Below, one piece after another: positions 1 through 7,898 of a DNA stretch of 64,000 nucleotides (within the stretch, counting starts at the first letter, position 1; the number at the start of each line of letters is the position of its first letter). The notes below the pieces were generated by a model. It worked only from the letters and a program-made list of their open reading frames with translations, was not told the DNA's origin and did not search any database. Source of the DNA: Methylocystis sp. (GTDB taxonomy: Bacteria; Pseudomonadota; Alphaproteobacteria; Rhizobiales; Beijerinckiaceae); NCBI GenBank assembly GCA_022843405.1, contig JALHNQ010000005.1, forward strand, positions 1 through 64,000. Direction: 5' to 3'. The translations under genes and the position numbers were made by a program.

Positions 1-49
1 GTCGGGCTACGCCCTCCCGACGCCGCGACAAAATCGAAACGCCCCGCGT

Positions 50-403
50 TCAGCAAACCCCGGCAGGAATCCACTTAAAGTCCGCGGGGAGCTGTCCAAA
101 CAACCGGAGCCAGCTCTGCTCATACGCTTCCGCATTCTCTTCGACGAAAAAGCATCTAACTTCCTTTGGATTGCCTTCGTCAAAGAATTTGCGATGCGCA
201 TTCTTCAAAATTTGAATTGCGATCATGAACGACGTATCAGAATAATCCGATGCTTTCGGCTTCCACGGCCCTGAAAATCCGTCGACATACGTCAAGATTG
301 AGTGGCCTCCCTGCAATAATTTGAAGGTCAGGGTTTCTAAATACTTCTTGAGAATAAAATGTTTGGCGCGAGTTTGTTCTCGTCCTTCGTAAACGTTTCC
401 CAT
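50..403 (-). CDS. TcmP-like three-Cys-motif partner protein, 3'-truncated
   Basis: The 117-residue product has the N-terminus typical of TcmP proteins (EGREQTRAKHFILKKYLE near residue 6, then YVDGFSGPW near 39, and CFFVEENAEAY near 84). TcmP family members are, as I recall, around 300 residues or more, so this is only the first third. The frame ends at a TGA right after WIPAGVC, and neither of the other frames restores a family-like continuation in the 49 bases left before the window edge. It lies 18 nt downstream of the DUF5131 gene on the same strand, the usual partner arrangement, so the two were probably co-transcribed. The biochemical function of TcmP is unknown to me. I read it as a truncated, probably non-functional remnant; a sequencing frameshift is the alternative. 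Confidence 0.7.
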   Translation of the reverse strand: MGNVYEGREQTRAKHFILKKYLETLTFKLLQGGHSILTYVDGFSGPWKPKASDYSDTSFMIAIQILKNAHRKFFDEGNPKEVRCFFVEENAEAYEQSWLRLFGQLPADFKWIPAGVC

Positions 404-421
404 CGCACGCCGCCGTCTAAT

Positions 422-1180
422 TTATTCAGCCGCCACCGACAGAATTTGCTTATCGGCTAGAACGGAGGGCATCTGACTCCATTCACGCCCATCAAGCGTT
501 CTCCCCCCAGATTTCGGCCTTATGCCGCCCCATTGCTTAAAGAAAAAAGACACCTTCGCCTCCGCACATTGATCGCGTACTTCACGAACCCAGTTTGGGT
601 GCATTCGGCGTGCTTTGGGGCCGCTCTCGCCACCAACGATGACCCAGTCGATGTCCGAAAGATCGACTTTTCCAAGAGGCCCGATCAGCGGTTCGACAGA
701 CAAAAAACGAATAGACGCATTTGCCATTTGCACATGCCGAATTCTGGATTTCGCCGTCGCATTTTCGATTGACGTTCCCAACCAAATGTGCGCGGGCGCA
801 GGCTGGTTAGGATAACGGCTGTTTATGTAGTCTCGCAAAAGCGAGCTTCTCTTTGTTAGAATTTGAAATGTGTGCCAGTCGGCAGCTTCCATGGTTGCAA
901 AAACATCATCGAGGAATTGACGAGGTATTTCCTTGTGGAACAGGTCACTCATCGAGTTCACGAAAATGAGCTTGGGATGCCGCCAATTTAAAGGTTGCTT
1001 CAACCGTTCCGGGCGCAAGAATAGATCGAAACCTCGCTCGAACGGATGGCCTGGCGTTCCGCGAAACCGTTCAGAGAACCTTTCAGCATAACAATTGTTG
1101 CACCCCGCGCTGATCTTCGTGCAGCCGGTAACGGGATTCCAAGTAGCTTCGGTCCACTCGATAGAAGTCGAATTTGCCAT
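422..1180 (-). CDS. DUF5131 / phage Gp37-Gp68 family three-Cys-motif protein
   Basis: The 252-residue protein starts MANSTSIEWTEATWNP and carries the diagnostic cysteine motif GCTKISAGCNNCYA (Cys20, Cys27, Cys30), plus the family blocks LIFVNSMSDLFH, ILTKR, WLGTSIEN and VIVGGESGPKARRMHPNW. These place it in the Gp37/Gp68 (DUF5131) family, which is often found in phages and next to TcmP. The cysteine cluster suggests an Fe-S or radical-SAM-like centre, but the reaction is not established. I chose the ATG at 1180 over an in-frame upstream start at 1234 because homologues begin at this point and because the upstream start would place the LexA-type box inside the gene. The truncated TcmP gene follows after 18 nt. 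Confidence 0.85.
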   Translation of the reverse strand: MANSTSIEWTEATWNPVTGCTKISAGCNNCYAERFSERFRGTPGHPFERGFDLFLRPERLKQPLNWRHPKLIFVNSMSDLFHKEIPRQFLDDVFATMEAADWHTFQILTKRSSLLRDYINSRYPNQPAPAHIWLGTSIENATAKSRIRHVQMANASIRFLSVEPLIGPLGKVDLSDIDWVIVGGESGPKARRMHPNWVREVRDQCAEAKVSFFFKQWGGIRPKSGGRTLDGREWSQMPSVLADKQILSVAAE

Positions 1181-1192
1181 TTTAATTCGCCA

Positions 1193-1207
1193 GAACATAT
1201 GTAGAAC
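1193..1207 (-). promoter_or_regulatory. Probable LexA (SOS) box, GTTC-N7-GTTC
   Basis: On the minus strand the sequence reads GTTCTACATATGTTC, an exact match to the direct-repeat GTTC-N7-GTTC operator of alphaproteobacterial LexA. It ends 13 nt upstream of the DUF5131 start codon at 1180, where a repressor would block transcription. Binding itself is inferred from the motif. Confidence 0.65.
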
Positions 1208-1286
1208 ATAGATTAGAGCGCGCCGGTTAATCAAGAGTCAATTTTAGGCTCTTCCTTCCGCTGCGCCCCGCCTGCTATCAGAACCC

Positions 1287-3209
1287 ATGACCGAAAAGAA
1301 CCGCAATATCCGCGCCGGCTCCGCCAGCGGCGATCGACCCTTGCGCCGCCGCGCCAAGGACGCGCCCGCGCCGCATGCCGCCGCGAGCAAAGACGCAAGG
1401 CTGACAAAGCCGCGTTTTGACAAACCGCGCTTCGACAAGCCCGCCGCGCCGCGCGCCGAAAGCGGGCGCGGCCAGCGCCCCGTCAAGAAACGCGTCGCCG
1501 CGCCTGAGCCGGCGCCCCATGACAAAGCCTTCGAAGGCGATCGCATCGCCAAGGTCATGGCGCGCGCCGGAGTCTGTTCCCGCCGCGACGCCGAGCGCTG
1601 GATCGCCGAAGGCCGCGTCGCCGTCAACGGCCGCGCGCTGACCAGTCCCGCCTTCAATGTGAGCGATAGCGACAAGATCACGATCGACGGCGCGCCGATG
1701 CAGGCGCGCGAGCGCACCCGGCTGTTTCTCTTCCACAAGCCCGCCGGCTATGTCACCACCGCGCGCGACGAAGAAGGCCGGGCCACGGCGTTCTCTTATC
1801 TTGAGGAGCGCTATCCCGATTTGCCGCGGCTGGTCAGCGTCGGCAGGCTCGACATCAACACGGAAGGGCTGCTGCTGCTCACCAATGACGGCGGCCTGGC
1901 GCGCACGCTCGAATTGCCGGCGACCGGCTGGACGCGTCGCTATCGCGTGCGGGCGCATGGCGCGATCGATCAGGCGCGGCTCGATTCGCTGCTCGGCGGC
2001 ATAACGATCGACGGCGTCCATTATGCGCCGATCGAAGCGCGGCTCGAACGCGAGCAGGGCGCAAACGTCTGGATCGCGATGAGCCTCACCGAAGGCAAGA
2101 ACCGCGAGATCAAGCGGGTCATGGCGCATCTCGGGCTCGACGTGACGCGACTCATTCGCGTGTCCTTTGGGCCGTTTCAACTCGGCGATCTCGCCGAAGG
2201 CGCGGTTGAGGAAGTGCGGCTGAAAACGCTGCGCGAGCAATTGGGCAAATCGCTCGCCGAACTCGCCGGCGTCGACTTTGCCGCGCCGCTGCGCGAGAAG
2301 GCGCCCGAAGAACAGCAGGAGATTCGCGAGCGCGCCGAAAAGCGTCCGCGCAAACATGTCTCCACGCTGCGTAAGGAACAGGACGAGCGGCGCGACGCCG
2401 GTCCCCGCGCGCGCGTGACTCGCGGCGCCGTCGCCGATCGCAAGGGACGCGCCGTCGCCGTCGAGCGGGTCACGCCAGTTGCGCGCAAAGCGCTAGAGGC
2501 GGCGCCATCGCGCAATGCGCGGCGTTTCGAATCAATGCGCGATGATGGCGCGCGCCAACGGCCGGAAGCGCGAACCGAGCGTCCAGCGCGAGACAGCAAA
2601 CCGCGCGCAGAGCGTTTCCAGCGCGAAGAGGGGCGGCGACGCGACGATCGCGCCGCGCCCGAACAACGCCGTCCGCCTCGCTTCGACGAACCACGCGGCG
2701 CGCGTCCAGCGCGCCCGCCGCGCGCGCGGGGGTCGGAGGGACGCGACGATGGTCCGCGCGAAACGCAGAGATTCGAGACGCGGTCAGACGACCGAGCGAG
2801 CGATCAGAGAAATTATCGCACGGCCAAGCGCGATGACGCGCGTTTCGAAAAACGTCCGCCGCGTCGCGACGGCGACGAGGCGCGACGAGATGCGCGCGGC
2901 GCCGGCGCAAGCCGCGAGGAGCGGCCGCGGACATTCGACAAGCGCCCGGCCCGCACGGGCGCGCGCGAATTTTCGGCAGGCGGCCGCGCGCCCGGCGCGC
3001 GGGGATTTGATCAGCCCCGCGGCGAGGGAGACGCGCGGTTCGCGCGAAGCGGTGGACCGCATAAGGGCCCCCACAAAGGTCCACGCGGCGGACCGGGCAA
3101 AGGTCCCGCCGGCGGCCGAGGCGCGCCGCGCAAGGGGCCGCCCAAAGGCGCCTTCAAGGGGTCGCGTAAAGGACCCTCAAAGGGGCCGCGCAAGCCGCGC
3201 GGCGCTTAA
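1287..3209 (+). CDS. rluB: 23S rRNA pseudouridine synthase (RluB-type) with long basic C-terminal tail
   Basis: The 640-residue protein has an S4 RNA-binding domain around residues 90-140 (RIAKVMARAGVCSRRDAERWI) and an RsuA/RluB-type catalytic domain to about residue 315. The domain includes LVSVGRLDINTEGLLLLTNDG with the catalytic Asp, and EGKNREIKRVMAHLGL. It should modify a uridine of 23S rRNA, by similarity to RluB. Proteins of this family are usually 250-300 residues. Here about 85 residues precede the S4 domain, and some 320 residues rich in Arg, Asp and Gly follow the catalytic core, ending in several KGP/RGP repeats. Such tails occur in alphaproteobacterial RluB homologues and probably bind RNA. 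rsmD follows after 3 nt, so the two rRNA-modification genes form an operon. Confidence 0.85.
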   Translation: MTEKNRNIRAGSASGDRPLRRRAKDAPAPHAAASKDARLTKPRFDKPRFDKPAAPRAESGRGQRPVKKRVAAPEPAPHDKAFEGDRIAKVMARAGVCSRRDAERWIAEGRVAVNGRALTSPAFNVSDSDKITIDGAPMQARERTRLFLFHKPAGYVTTARDEEGRATAFSYLEERYPDLPRLVSVGRLDINTEGLLLLTNDGGLARTLELPATGWTRRYRVRAHGAIDQARLDSLLGGITIDGVHYAPIEARLEREQGANVWIAMSLTEGKNREIKRVMAHLGLDVTRLIRVSFGPFQLGDLAEGAVEEVRLKTLREQLGKSLAELAGVDFAAPLREKAPEEQQEIRERAEKRPRKHVSTLRKEQDERRDAGPRARVTRGAVADRKGRAVAVERVTPVARKALEAAPSRNARRFESMRDDGARQRPEARTERPARDSKPRAERFQREEGRRRDDRAAPEQRRPPRFDEPRGARPARPPRARGSEGRDDGPRETQRFETRSDDRASDQRNYRTAKRDDARFEKRPPRRDGDEARRDARGAGASREERPRTFDKRPARTGAREFSAGGRAPGARGFDQPRGEGDARFARSGGPHKGPHKGPRGGPGKGPAGGRGAPRKGPPKGAFKGSRKGPSKGPRKPRGA

Positions 3210-3212
3210 GCC

Positions 3213-3770
3213 ATGCGCATCGTCGGCGGCGCCCTGCGCGGACGGGCGCTTTCTGGTCCGCGTTCGCTTACGATCCGACCGACGTCCGAGCGTCTGCGCG
3301 AATCCGTTTTCGACATTCTCGCGCACCGGTTCAGCGATCCGGTTACCGGCGCGAACGTCGTCGATCTCTTCGCGGGCGCCGGCGCGCTCGGGCTTGAAGC
3401 GTTGTCGCGCGGCGCGGCGCGCGCGCTGTTCGTCGACGACGGCGCAGAGGCCCGCGCTTTGCTGAGCGCCAATATCGAAGCGCTCGGACTTGGCGGCGTC
3501 ACGCGCATCTTTCGCCGCGACGCCGCCAAGCTCGGCGCGGCGCCGCCGGGCGAACAGTTCTCGCTCGCTTTTCTTGATCCGCCTTACGGCAAGGATCTCG
3601 CGACGCCAGCGCTCGCGGCGCTCCTCGACGGCGGCTGGCTCGCGCCGGGCGCCGTCGTCGTCATCGAGGAGCGCGCCAAGGCGCAAGTCGAATTGCCGTC
3701 GTCGTTGATGCGCGAAGACGAACGTCGCTACGGCGACACGCAATTCGTCTTCGCACGCTACGTTCCTTAG
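3213..3770 (+). CDS. rsmD: 16S rRNA (guanine(966)-N(2))-methyltransferase RsmD
   Basis: The 185-residue protein begins MRIVGGALRGRAL and shows RPTSERLRESVFDIL, the SAM-binding motif VVDLFAGAGALGLEALSRGA (about residues 50-69) and the catalytic motif FLDPPYGK (about 120-127). This is the full length and order of RsmD, which methylates N2 of G966 in the small-subunit rRNA. It starts 3 nt after rluB and almost certainly shares its transcript. Confidence 0.92.
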   Translation: MRIVGGALRGRALSGPRSLTIRPTSERLRESVFDILAHRFSDPVTGANVVDLFAGAGALGLEALSRGAARALFVDDGAEARALLSANIEALGLGGVTRIFRRDAAKLGAAPPGEQFSLAFLDPPYGKDLATPALAALLDGGWLAPGAVVVIEERAKAQVELPSSLMREDERRYGDTQFVFARYVP

Positions 3771-3880
3771 CGTTCAGAGAACGCTTTCATGTGTTCTCAG
3801 AAGGATTCCCTCTAGCCTTTTCGCAGAAGAGCAAAGGCCTGACCGGGAATCAGAGCCGATCATGGAACGCTGGCCGTGCT

Positions 3881-3923
3881 CTGGATTCCCGATCGCGCGC
3901 CTTGCGCGCGTCAGGAATGACAG
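3881..3923. repeat. Small intergenic palindrome
   Basis: In the space between rsmD and the convergent rhodanese gene, the arms GCGCGC-CTT-GCGCGC are flanked by GGATTCCCGAT and GTCAGGAATGAC. This resembles the short dispersed palindromes common in Rhizobiales intergenic DNA. Its position between two converging genes would suit a bidirectional terminator. Only one copy was noticed in the window. Confidence 0.4.
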
Positions 3924-3952
3924 CCGTGCCATTCAAACGCGGATTCCGTGAT

Positions 3953-4294
3953 TCACTCCACGGCGCCGCCGCGGGCGCGCCAGCCGCCGGTGCCAGGCGC
4001 ATAGTGGCATATGTCCTTGCGGCCCACGCCTTGAGCCTGCGCCAGGGCTTTGGCCGAACGCCCGCCCGCCTGGCAAATGAGAATGACGTCGCCCTTCGGC
4101 AGCTTTGTCGGATCGAAGCTCGAAAGCGGCATGTTCTTCGCGCCGGGCACATGGCCGGCGCCATATTCATGCGGCTCGCGCACATCGACGATTGAACAGG
4201 ATTTGTCCGCGACGACGCGGCAGAAATCGTCATGCTCGATCGTCGGCGCCGCGCCGCCGCCTGCGAATTTTGACAAGAGAGAGCCAAGAGTCAT
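3953..4294 (-). CDS. Rhodanese-domain sulfurtransferase
   Basis: This single-domain rhodanese of 113 residues has the entry motif VDVREPHEY and the active-site loop CQAGGRSAKAL, whose cysteine carries the persulfide in this family. No signal peptide is seen, so it should be cytoplasmic. It is the last gene of the minus-strand set MFP-RND-AhpD-rhodanese and starts 17 nt after its neighbour with a good ribosome site (AAGGAACG). Rhodaneses of this size are common partners of sulfide-oxidation genes, where they move sulfane sulfur between persulfide carriers. The wider context here (SQR, persulfide dioxygenase) supports that role. Confidence 0.88.
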   Translation of the reverse strand: MTLGSLLSKFAGGGAAPTIEHDDFCRVVADKSCSIVDVREPHEYGAGHVPGAKNMPLSSFDPTKLPKGDVILICQAGGRSAKALAQAQGVGRKDICHYAPGTGGWRARGGAVE

Positions 4295-4311
4295 TCTTCG
4301 TTCCTTTCTTC

Positions 4312-4665
4312 TCAGCCTTGTTTTTCGGCGTCGAACTGGGAGAAGGCGGCGAGCGCGTGGCTCGCATACATCACCGACGGTCCGGCGCCCATGTAGATGC
4401 TCATGGCGAGCGTCTCCATCACCTCCTCGCGCGTCGCGCCGCGTTGTGACGCGGCTTTAGCGTGGAAAGCGATGCAATCGTCGCAGCGCACCGCGACGCT
4501 GACCGCAAGCGCGATCAGTTCCTTGGTCTTGGCGTCGAGCGCGCCTTGCGCCCCCGCCGACATCGCCATCGCCGAAAAGGCTTTCATCGTCTCCGGCGCG
4601 CCGACGCGCAATTCCCTTATGTCGGCGGAAAGCTTCTTGGCGAGCGCCGCCCAGTCTTCAATCAT
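4312..4665 (-). CDS. Carboxymuconolactone decarboxylase family (AhpD-like) protein
   Basis: The 117-residue protein belongs to the AhpD-like fold. The conserved block RCDDCIAFHAKAA (around residues 60-72) gives the CxxC-x3-H redox motif of peroxidase-type members, as opposed to true decarboxylases. It probably reduces peroxides or sulfur-derived oxidants, or acts as a thiol relay. Its start codon shares one base with the RND stop codon (TGATG) and is preceded by AAGGAGG, so it is translationally coupled to the pump. A redox-active AhpD-like protein inside a sulfide-response operon fits a role with persulfides or low-molecular thiols, but the substrate cannot be read from the sequence. Confidence 0.85.
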   Translation of the reverse strand: MIEDWAALAKKLSADIRELRVGAPETMKAFSAMAMSAGAQGALDAKTKELIALAVSVAVRCDDCIAFHAKAASQRGATREEVMETLAMSIYMGAGPSVMYASHALAAFSQFDAEKQG

Positions 4666-7600
4666 CAGGCCCTCCTTGGGACTTCGTCATCGCGCAGCAC
4701 GACATAGATGGCGGGGATAACGAGCAGAGTTAGCGCCGTCGACGAGGCGAGGCCAAAGACCAGCGAAATGGCGAGGCCCTGAAAGATCGGATCGGTGAGG
4801 ATGAAGGCCGCGCCGATGATCGCCGCGGCGGCGGTGAGAAAGATCGGCTTGAAGCGCACCGCGCCCGCCTCGATCAGCGCCGCGCGCAAATTCATGCCGC
4901 GCGCGCGCAAATGCCGAATGAAGTCGACGAGCAGAATCGAATTGCGCACGACGATGCCGGCGAGCGCAATGAAGCCGATCATGGAGGTGGCGGTGAAGGC
5001 GGCGTTGAACAAAATGTGGCCGATGACGATGCCGACAAGCGTCAGCGGCACCGGGGCAAGGATGACGAGCGGCAGTTTGAACGAGCCGAACTGCGCGACG
5101 ACAAGGAGATAGATGCCGAGCAGCGCAACCATGAAGGCCGCGCCCATGTCGCGGAAGGTGACGTAGGTCACCTCCCACTCGCCGTCCCAGAGCAGCGTCG
5201 GCTTGGAATCGTCGAGCGGCTGGCCGTGATATTTGATCGCCGGCGGGCCTGACGGTCCCCAGTCGATCTTATCGATCGCGTCTTCGACCGCGAGCATGCC
5301 ATAGATCGGCGCTTCGAAACGTCCAGCGACCTCGGCGCTGACCATTTCGGCGAAACGGCCGTTATGGCGGAAAATCGGATAGGAGCCCTGTTCCCGCGTC
5401 GCCTTGACGACGTCGCCGAGTTCGACATTGGCGCCTTGGCGCGCCGTGCCGCCGGCGGGCAGCGGCGTCGACAGGATTCGTTCGCTGGGCGTCATCGCCG
5501 CTCGCGGCAACGCCACCGAAATATCGATGGGCTTGGCGCCGCCGCCTTTTTGCGAAAAGCCGATCTTCACGCCGCCGACCAGGGCGCCGATCGTGTCATA
5601 GACGGCGCGTTCCTCGACGCCGTGATATTCGAGCGCTTCCTGATCGATTTCGAAGCGCAGGCGTTCGGCGCGCTGGCCGTAGCTGTCGTCCGTATCGACG
5701 ACGAAATCGACCGCGTCGAAAGCCTTGCGCGCTTTCGCCGCGAGATCGCGCCGCGACTGCGCATCCGGACCATAGATTTCGGCGAGCAGCGTCGACAGCA
5801 CCGGCGGGCCCGGCGGCACTTCGACGACCTTGATCGCAGTATGCTCCGGCGCCGGCAACCCCTCGAGCTTCTTGCGAATATCGAGCGCGATCGCGTGGCT
5901 CGCGCGGCTACGCTCGCTTTTCGGCTGCAGGTTGATCGCGAGATCGCCCATCTCGGGCGTCGCGCGCATATAATAGTGACGCACCAGACCGTTGAAATTA
6001 AAGGGCGCGGCCGTGCCCGCATAGGACTGAATGGAGGTAAGCTCCGGAATATCCGCCAAGCGCTCGGCGGCCGCCGTCAGCACCCGATCCGTTGCTTCGA
6101 GCGACGCACCGCGCGGCAGATCGACGACGACCGCAATCTCCGACTTGTTGTCGAAAGGCAGCAGCTTCACCCGCACGGTCTTTGTCACGAACAGCCCCAT
6201 CGAGAAAAGCGTCGCAAGGCCGACGGCCAAAAGAAACCGCTGCGAGCGCTTACGGCCCTGTAACAATGGCGTCGCCACGCGCACATAGAATTCGCCCATG
6301 GCGCCGCGTTCATGGGCATGATCGGCGCCGTTGCCGCGCTCCTGCTCGAATCGCTTGCCGGCGATCTTGAGCAGAAGCCAAGGCGTAATCGTCATCGCGA
6401 CGAAGAAGGAAAACACCATCGCGAGCGAAGCGTTCGCGGGGATTGGGCTCATATAGGGGCCCATCAGCCCCGAGACGAACATCATCGGCAGCAGCGCGGC
6501 GATGATGGTGAGCGTCGCGACGATCGTCGGATTGCCGACCTCCGCGACCGCCTCGACCGCCGTGTCGATCATGCTGCGGGCGCCGCGCATATGCCAATGG
6601 CGCACGATGTTTTCGACGACGACGATGGCGTCGTCGACGAGAATGCCGATTGAAAAAATGAGCGCGAACAGACTGACGCGGTTGATCGTGTAGCCCATCA
6701 ACCACGAGGCGAAGAGCGTGAGCAGAATCGTCGTCGGAATGATGACGAAGACGACGACGCCCTCGCGCCAACCGACCATGACGACGATCAGCGCGACAAT
6801 CGAGACCGTCGCGAGCGCGAGGTGAAAGAGCAGCTCATTGGCCTTTTCGGTCGCCGTCTCGCCATAGTCGCGCGTCACCGCGATCTCGATGTCATCGGGG
6901 ACGATGCGGCCCTTGACGGCGTCGAGCCGATGCATGATCTCGTCGGCGACGATGACGGCGTTGGCGCCGCGACGCTTAGCGATGGCGATGCTGACGGCGG
7001 GGCGCTTGTCGAGACCGCCGGCAGCGTTGCGGGTCATCGTCCAGCTGCGCCGGTCGGGCTCGGCGGCGCCGACGCGCACGTCGGCGACGTCTTTGACATA
7101 AACCGGCCGCCCGTCTCTTGTGGTGAGCAGCAGCAGGCCGATGTCGGGAGCACCCTGAAGAGTCTGGCCGGCGACGACGGGCACGGCGCGATTATCCTCG
7201 CGAAACGCGCCGACGAGGAAGGAGCGGTTGGCGTTGGTCAGCTTGTCGATGAGCTGATTGAGCGTGACGCCATATTGCGACAGGCGCTCGGGATCGGGTT
7301 CGACGCGGATCTGATTGGGGCTGCCGCCGACGATATAGCTCAAGCCGACGTCATCGACCTTGGTGAGGTCGTGCTGCAATTCCTCGGCGACCTGATACAG
7401 GCCATTGTCGGTCCAGCGATCGGCGCGCTCCGGCTTCGCTGACAGCGTCAGCACGACGATCGCCACGTCATCGATGCCGCGGCCAACGATCAGCGGTTCG
7501 GGAATGCCCTTGGGCAGATCGCCGATATTGGCGCGAATCTTTTCGTGAATGCGCAGCACCGCATTGTCTTGCGATGTGCCGACATAGAAGCGCGCGGTGA

Positions 7601-7898
7601 CGACGACCTTGTCGTCGCGGGTCTGCGAATAGACATGCTCGACGCCATTGACGCCCTTGATGATGTCCTCAAGCGGCCGGGTGATGAGTTCGATCGCGTC
7701 TTCCGCCTTATAGCCATTGGCCGACACCATGATGTCGACCATCGGCACGGATATCTGCGGCTCCTCCTCGCGCGGCAGCGAGCGCAGAGCGATCAGTCCG
7801 ACGAGAATCGAGGCGAGCAGCAGCAGCGGCGTCAATGGCGAATTGATGAAGACGCGGGTCAGCGTGCCCGAAATGCCGGGACGAAACTCCTCGCTCAT
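4665..7898 (-). CDS. RND-family efflux permease (HAE1/AcrB type)
   Basis: The 1077-residue inner-membrane protein has the RND layout: a first transmembrane helix near residue 20-40, a large periplasmic porter loop, a bundle of helices including GILVDDAIVVVENI (proton-relay Asp pair in helix 4), a second loop and the closing helix bundle with GFIALAGIVVRNSILLVDF. It should drive proton-coupled export with the adaptor encoded just upstream (ATGA overlap) and an outer-membrane channel not present here. The early motif SLPREEEPQISVPMVDI marks the subgroup related to multidrug rather than metal pumps. The substrate is unknown. Its operon also encodes AhpD-like and rhodanese proteins and sits behind a putative SqrR/BigR operator, which hints at a sulfur-linked cargo. 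Confidence 0.93.
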   Translation of the reverse strand: MSEEFRPGISGTLTRVFINSPLTPLLLLASILVGLIALRSLPREEEPQISVPMVDIMVSANGYKAEDAIELITRPLEDIIKGVNGVEHVYSQTRDDKVVVTARFYVGTSQDNAVLRIHEKIRANIGDLPKGIPEPLIVGRGIDDVAIVVLTLSAKPERADRWTDNGLYQVAEELQHDLTKVDDVGLSYIVGGSPNQIRVEPDPERLSQYGVTLNQLIDKLTNANRSFLVGAFREDNRAVPVVAGQTLQGAPDIGLLLLTTRDGRPVYVKDVADVRVGAAEPDRRSWTMTRNAAGGLDKRPAVSIAIAKRRGANAVIVADEIMHRLDAVKGRIVPDDIEIAVTRDYGETATEKANELLFHLALATVSIVALIVVMVGWREGVVVFVIIPTTILLTLFASWLMGYTINRVSLFALIFSIGILVDDAIVVVENIVRHWHMRGARSMIDTAVEAVAEVGNPTIVATLTIIAALLPMMFVSGLMGPYMSPIPANASLAMVFSFFVAMTITPWLLLKIAGKRFEQERGNGADHAHERGAMGEFYVRVATPLLQGRKRSQRFLLAVGLATLFSMGLFVTKTVRVKLLPFDNKSEIAVVVDLPRGASLEATDRVLTAAAERLADIPELTSIQSYAGTAAPFNFNGLVRHYYMRATPEMGDLAINLQPKSERSRASHAIALDIRKKLEGLPAPEHTAIKVVEVPPGPPVLSTLLAEIYGPDAQSRRDLAAKARKAFDAVDFVVDTDDSYGQRAERLRFEIDQEALEYHGVEERAVYDTIGALVGGVKIGFSQKGGGAKPIDISVALPRAAMTPSERILSTPLPAGGTARQGANVELGDVVKATREQGSYPIFRHNGRFAEMVSAEVAGRFEAPIYGMLAVEDAIDKIDWGPSGPPAIKYHGQPLDDSKPTLLWDGEWEVTYVTFRDMGAAFMVALLGIYLLVVAQFGSFKLPLVILAPVPLTLVGIVIGHILFNAAFTATSMIGFIALAGIVVRNSILLVDFIRHLRARGMNLRAALIEAGAVRFKPIFLTAAAAIIGAAFILTDPIFQGLAISLVFGLASSTALTLLVIPAIYVVLRDDEVPRRA

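Noticed and set aside
1181-1286. Possible phage attachment site next to the Gp37/Gp68-type gene
   Set aside because: No integrase, tRNA end or direct repeat was seen at this end of the window.
3060-3200. Tandem repeat that could be a CRISPR-like or satellite array
   Set aside because: It is the in-frame KGP/RGP coding repeat at the end of rluB with irregular units and no spacers.
2515-3465. Plus-strand 316-codon frame overlapping the rluB tail and rsmD
   Set aside because: It is Arg/Ala-rich in the wrong frame, crosses the well-supported rsmD start and has no domain.
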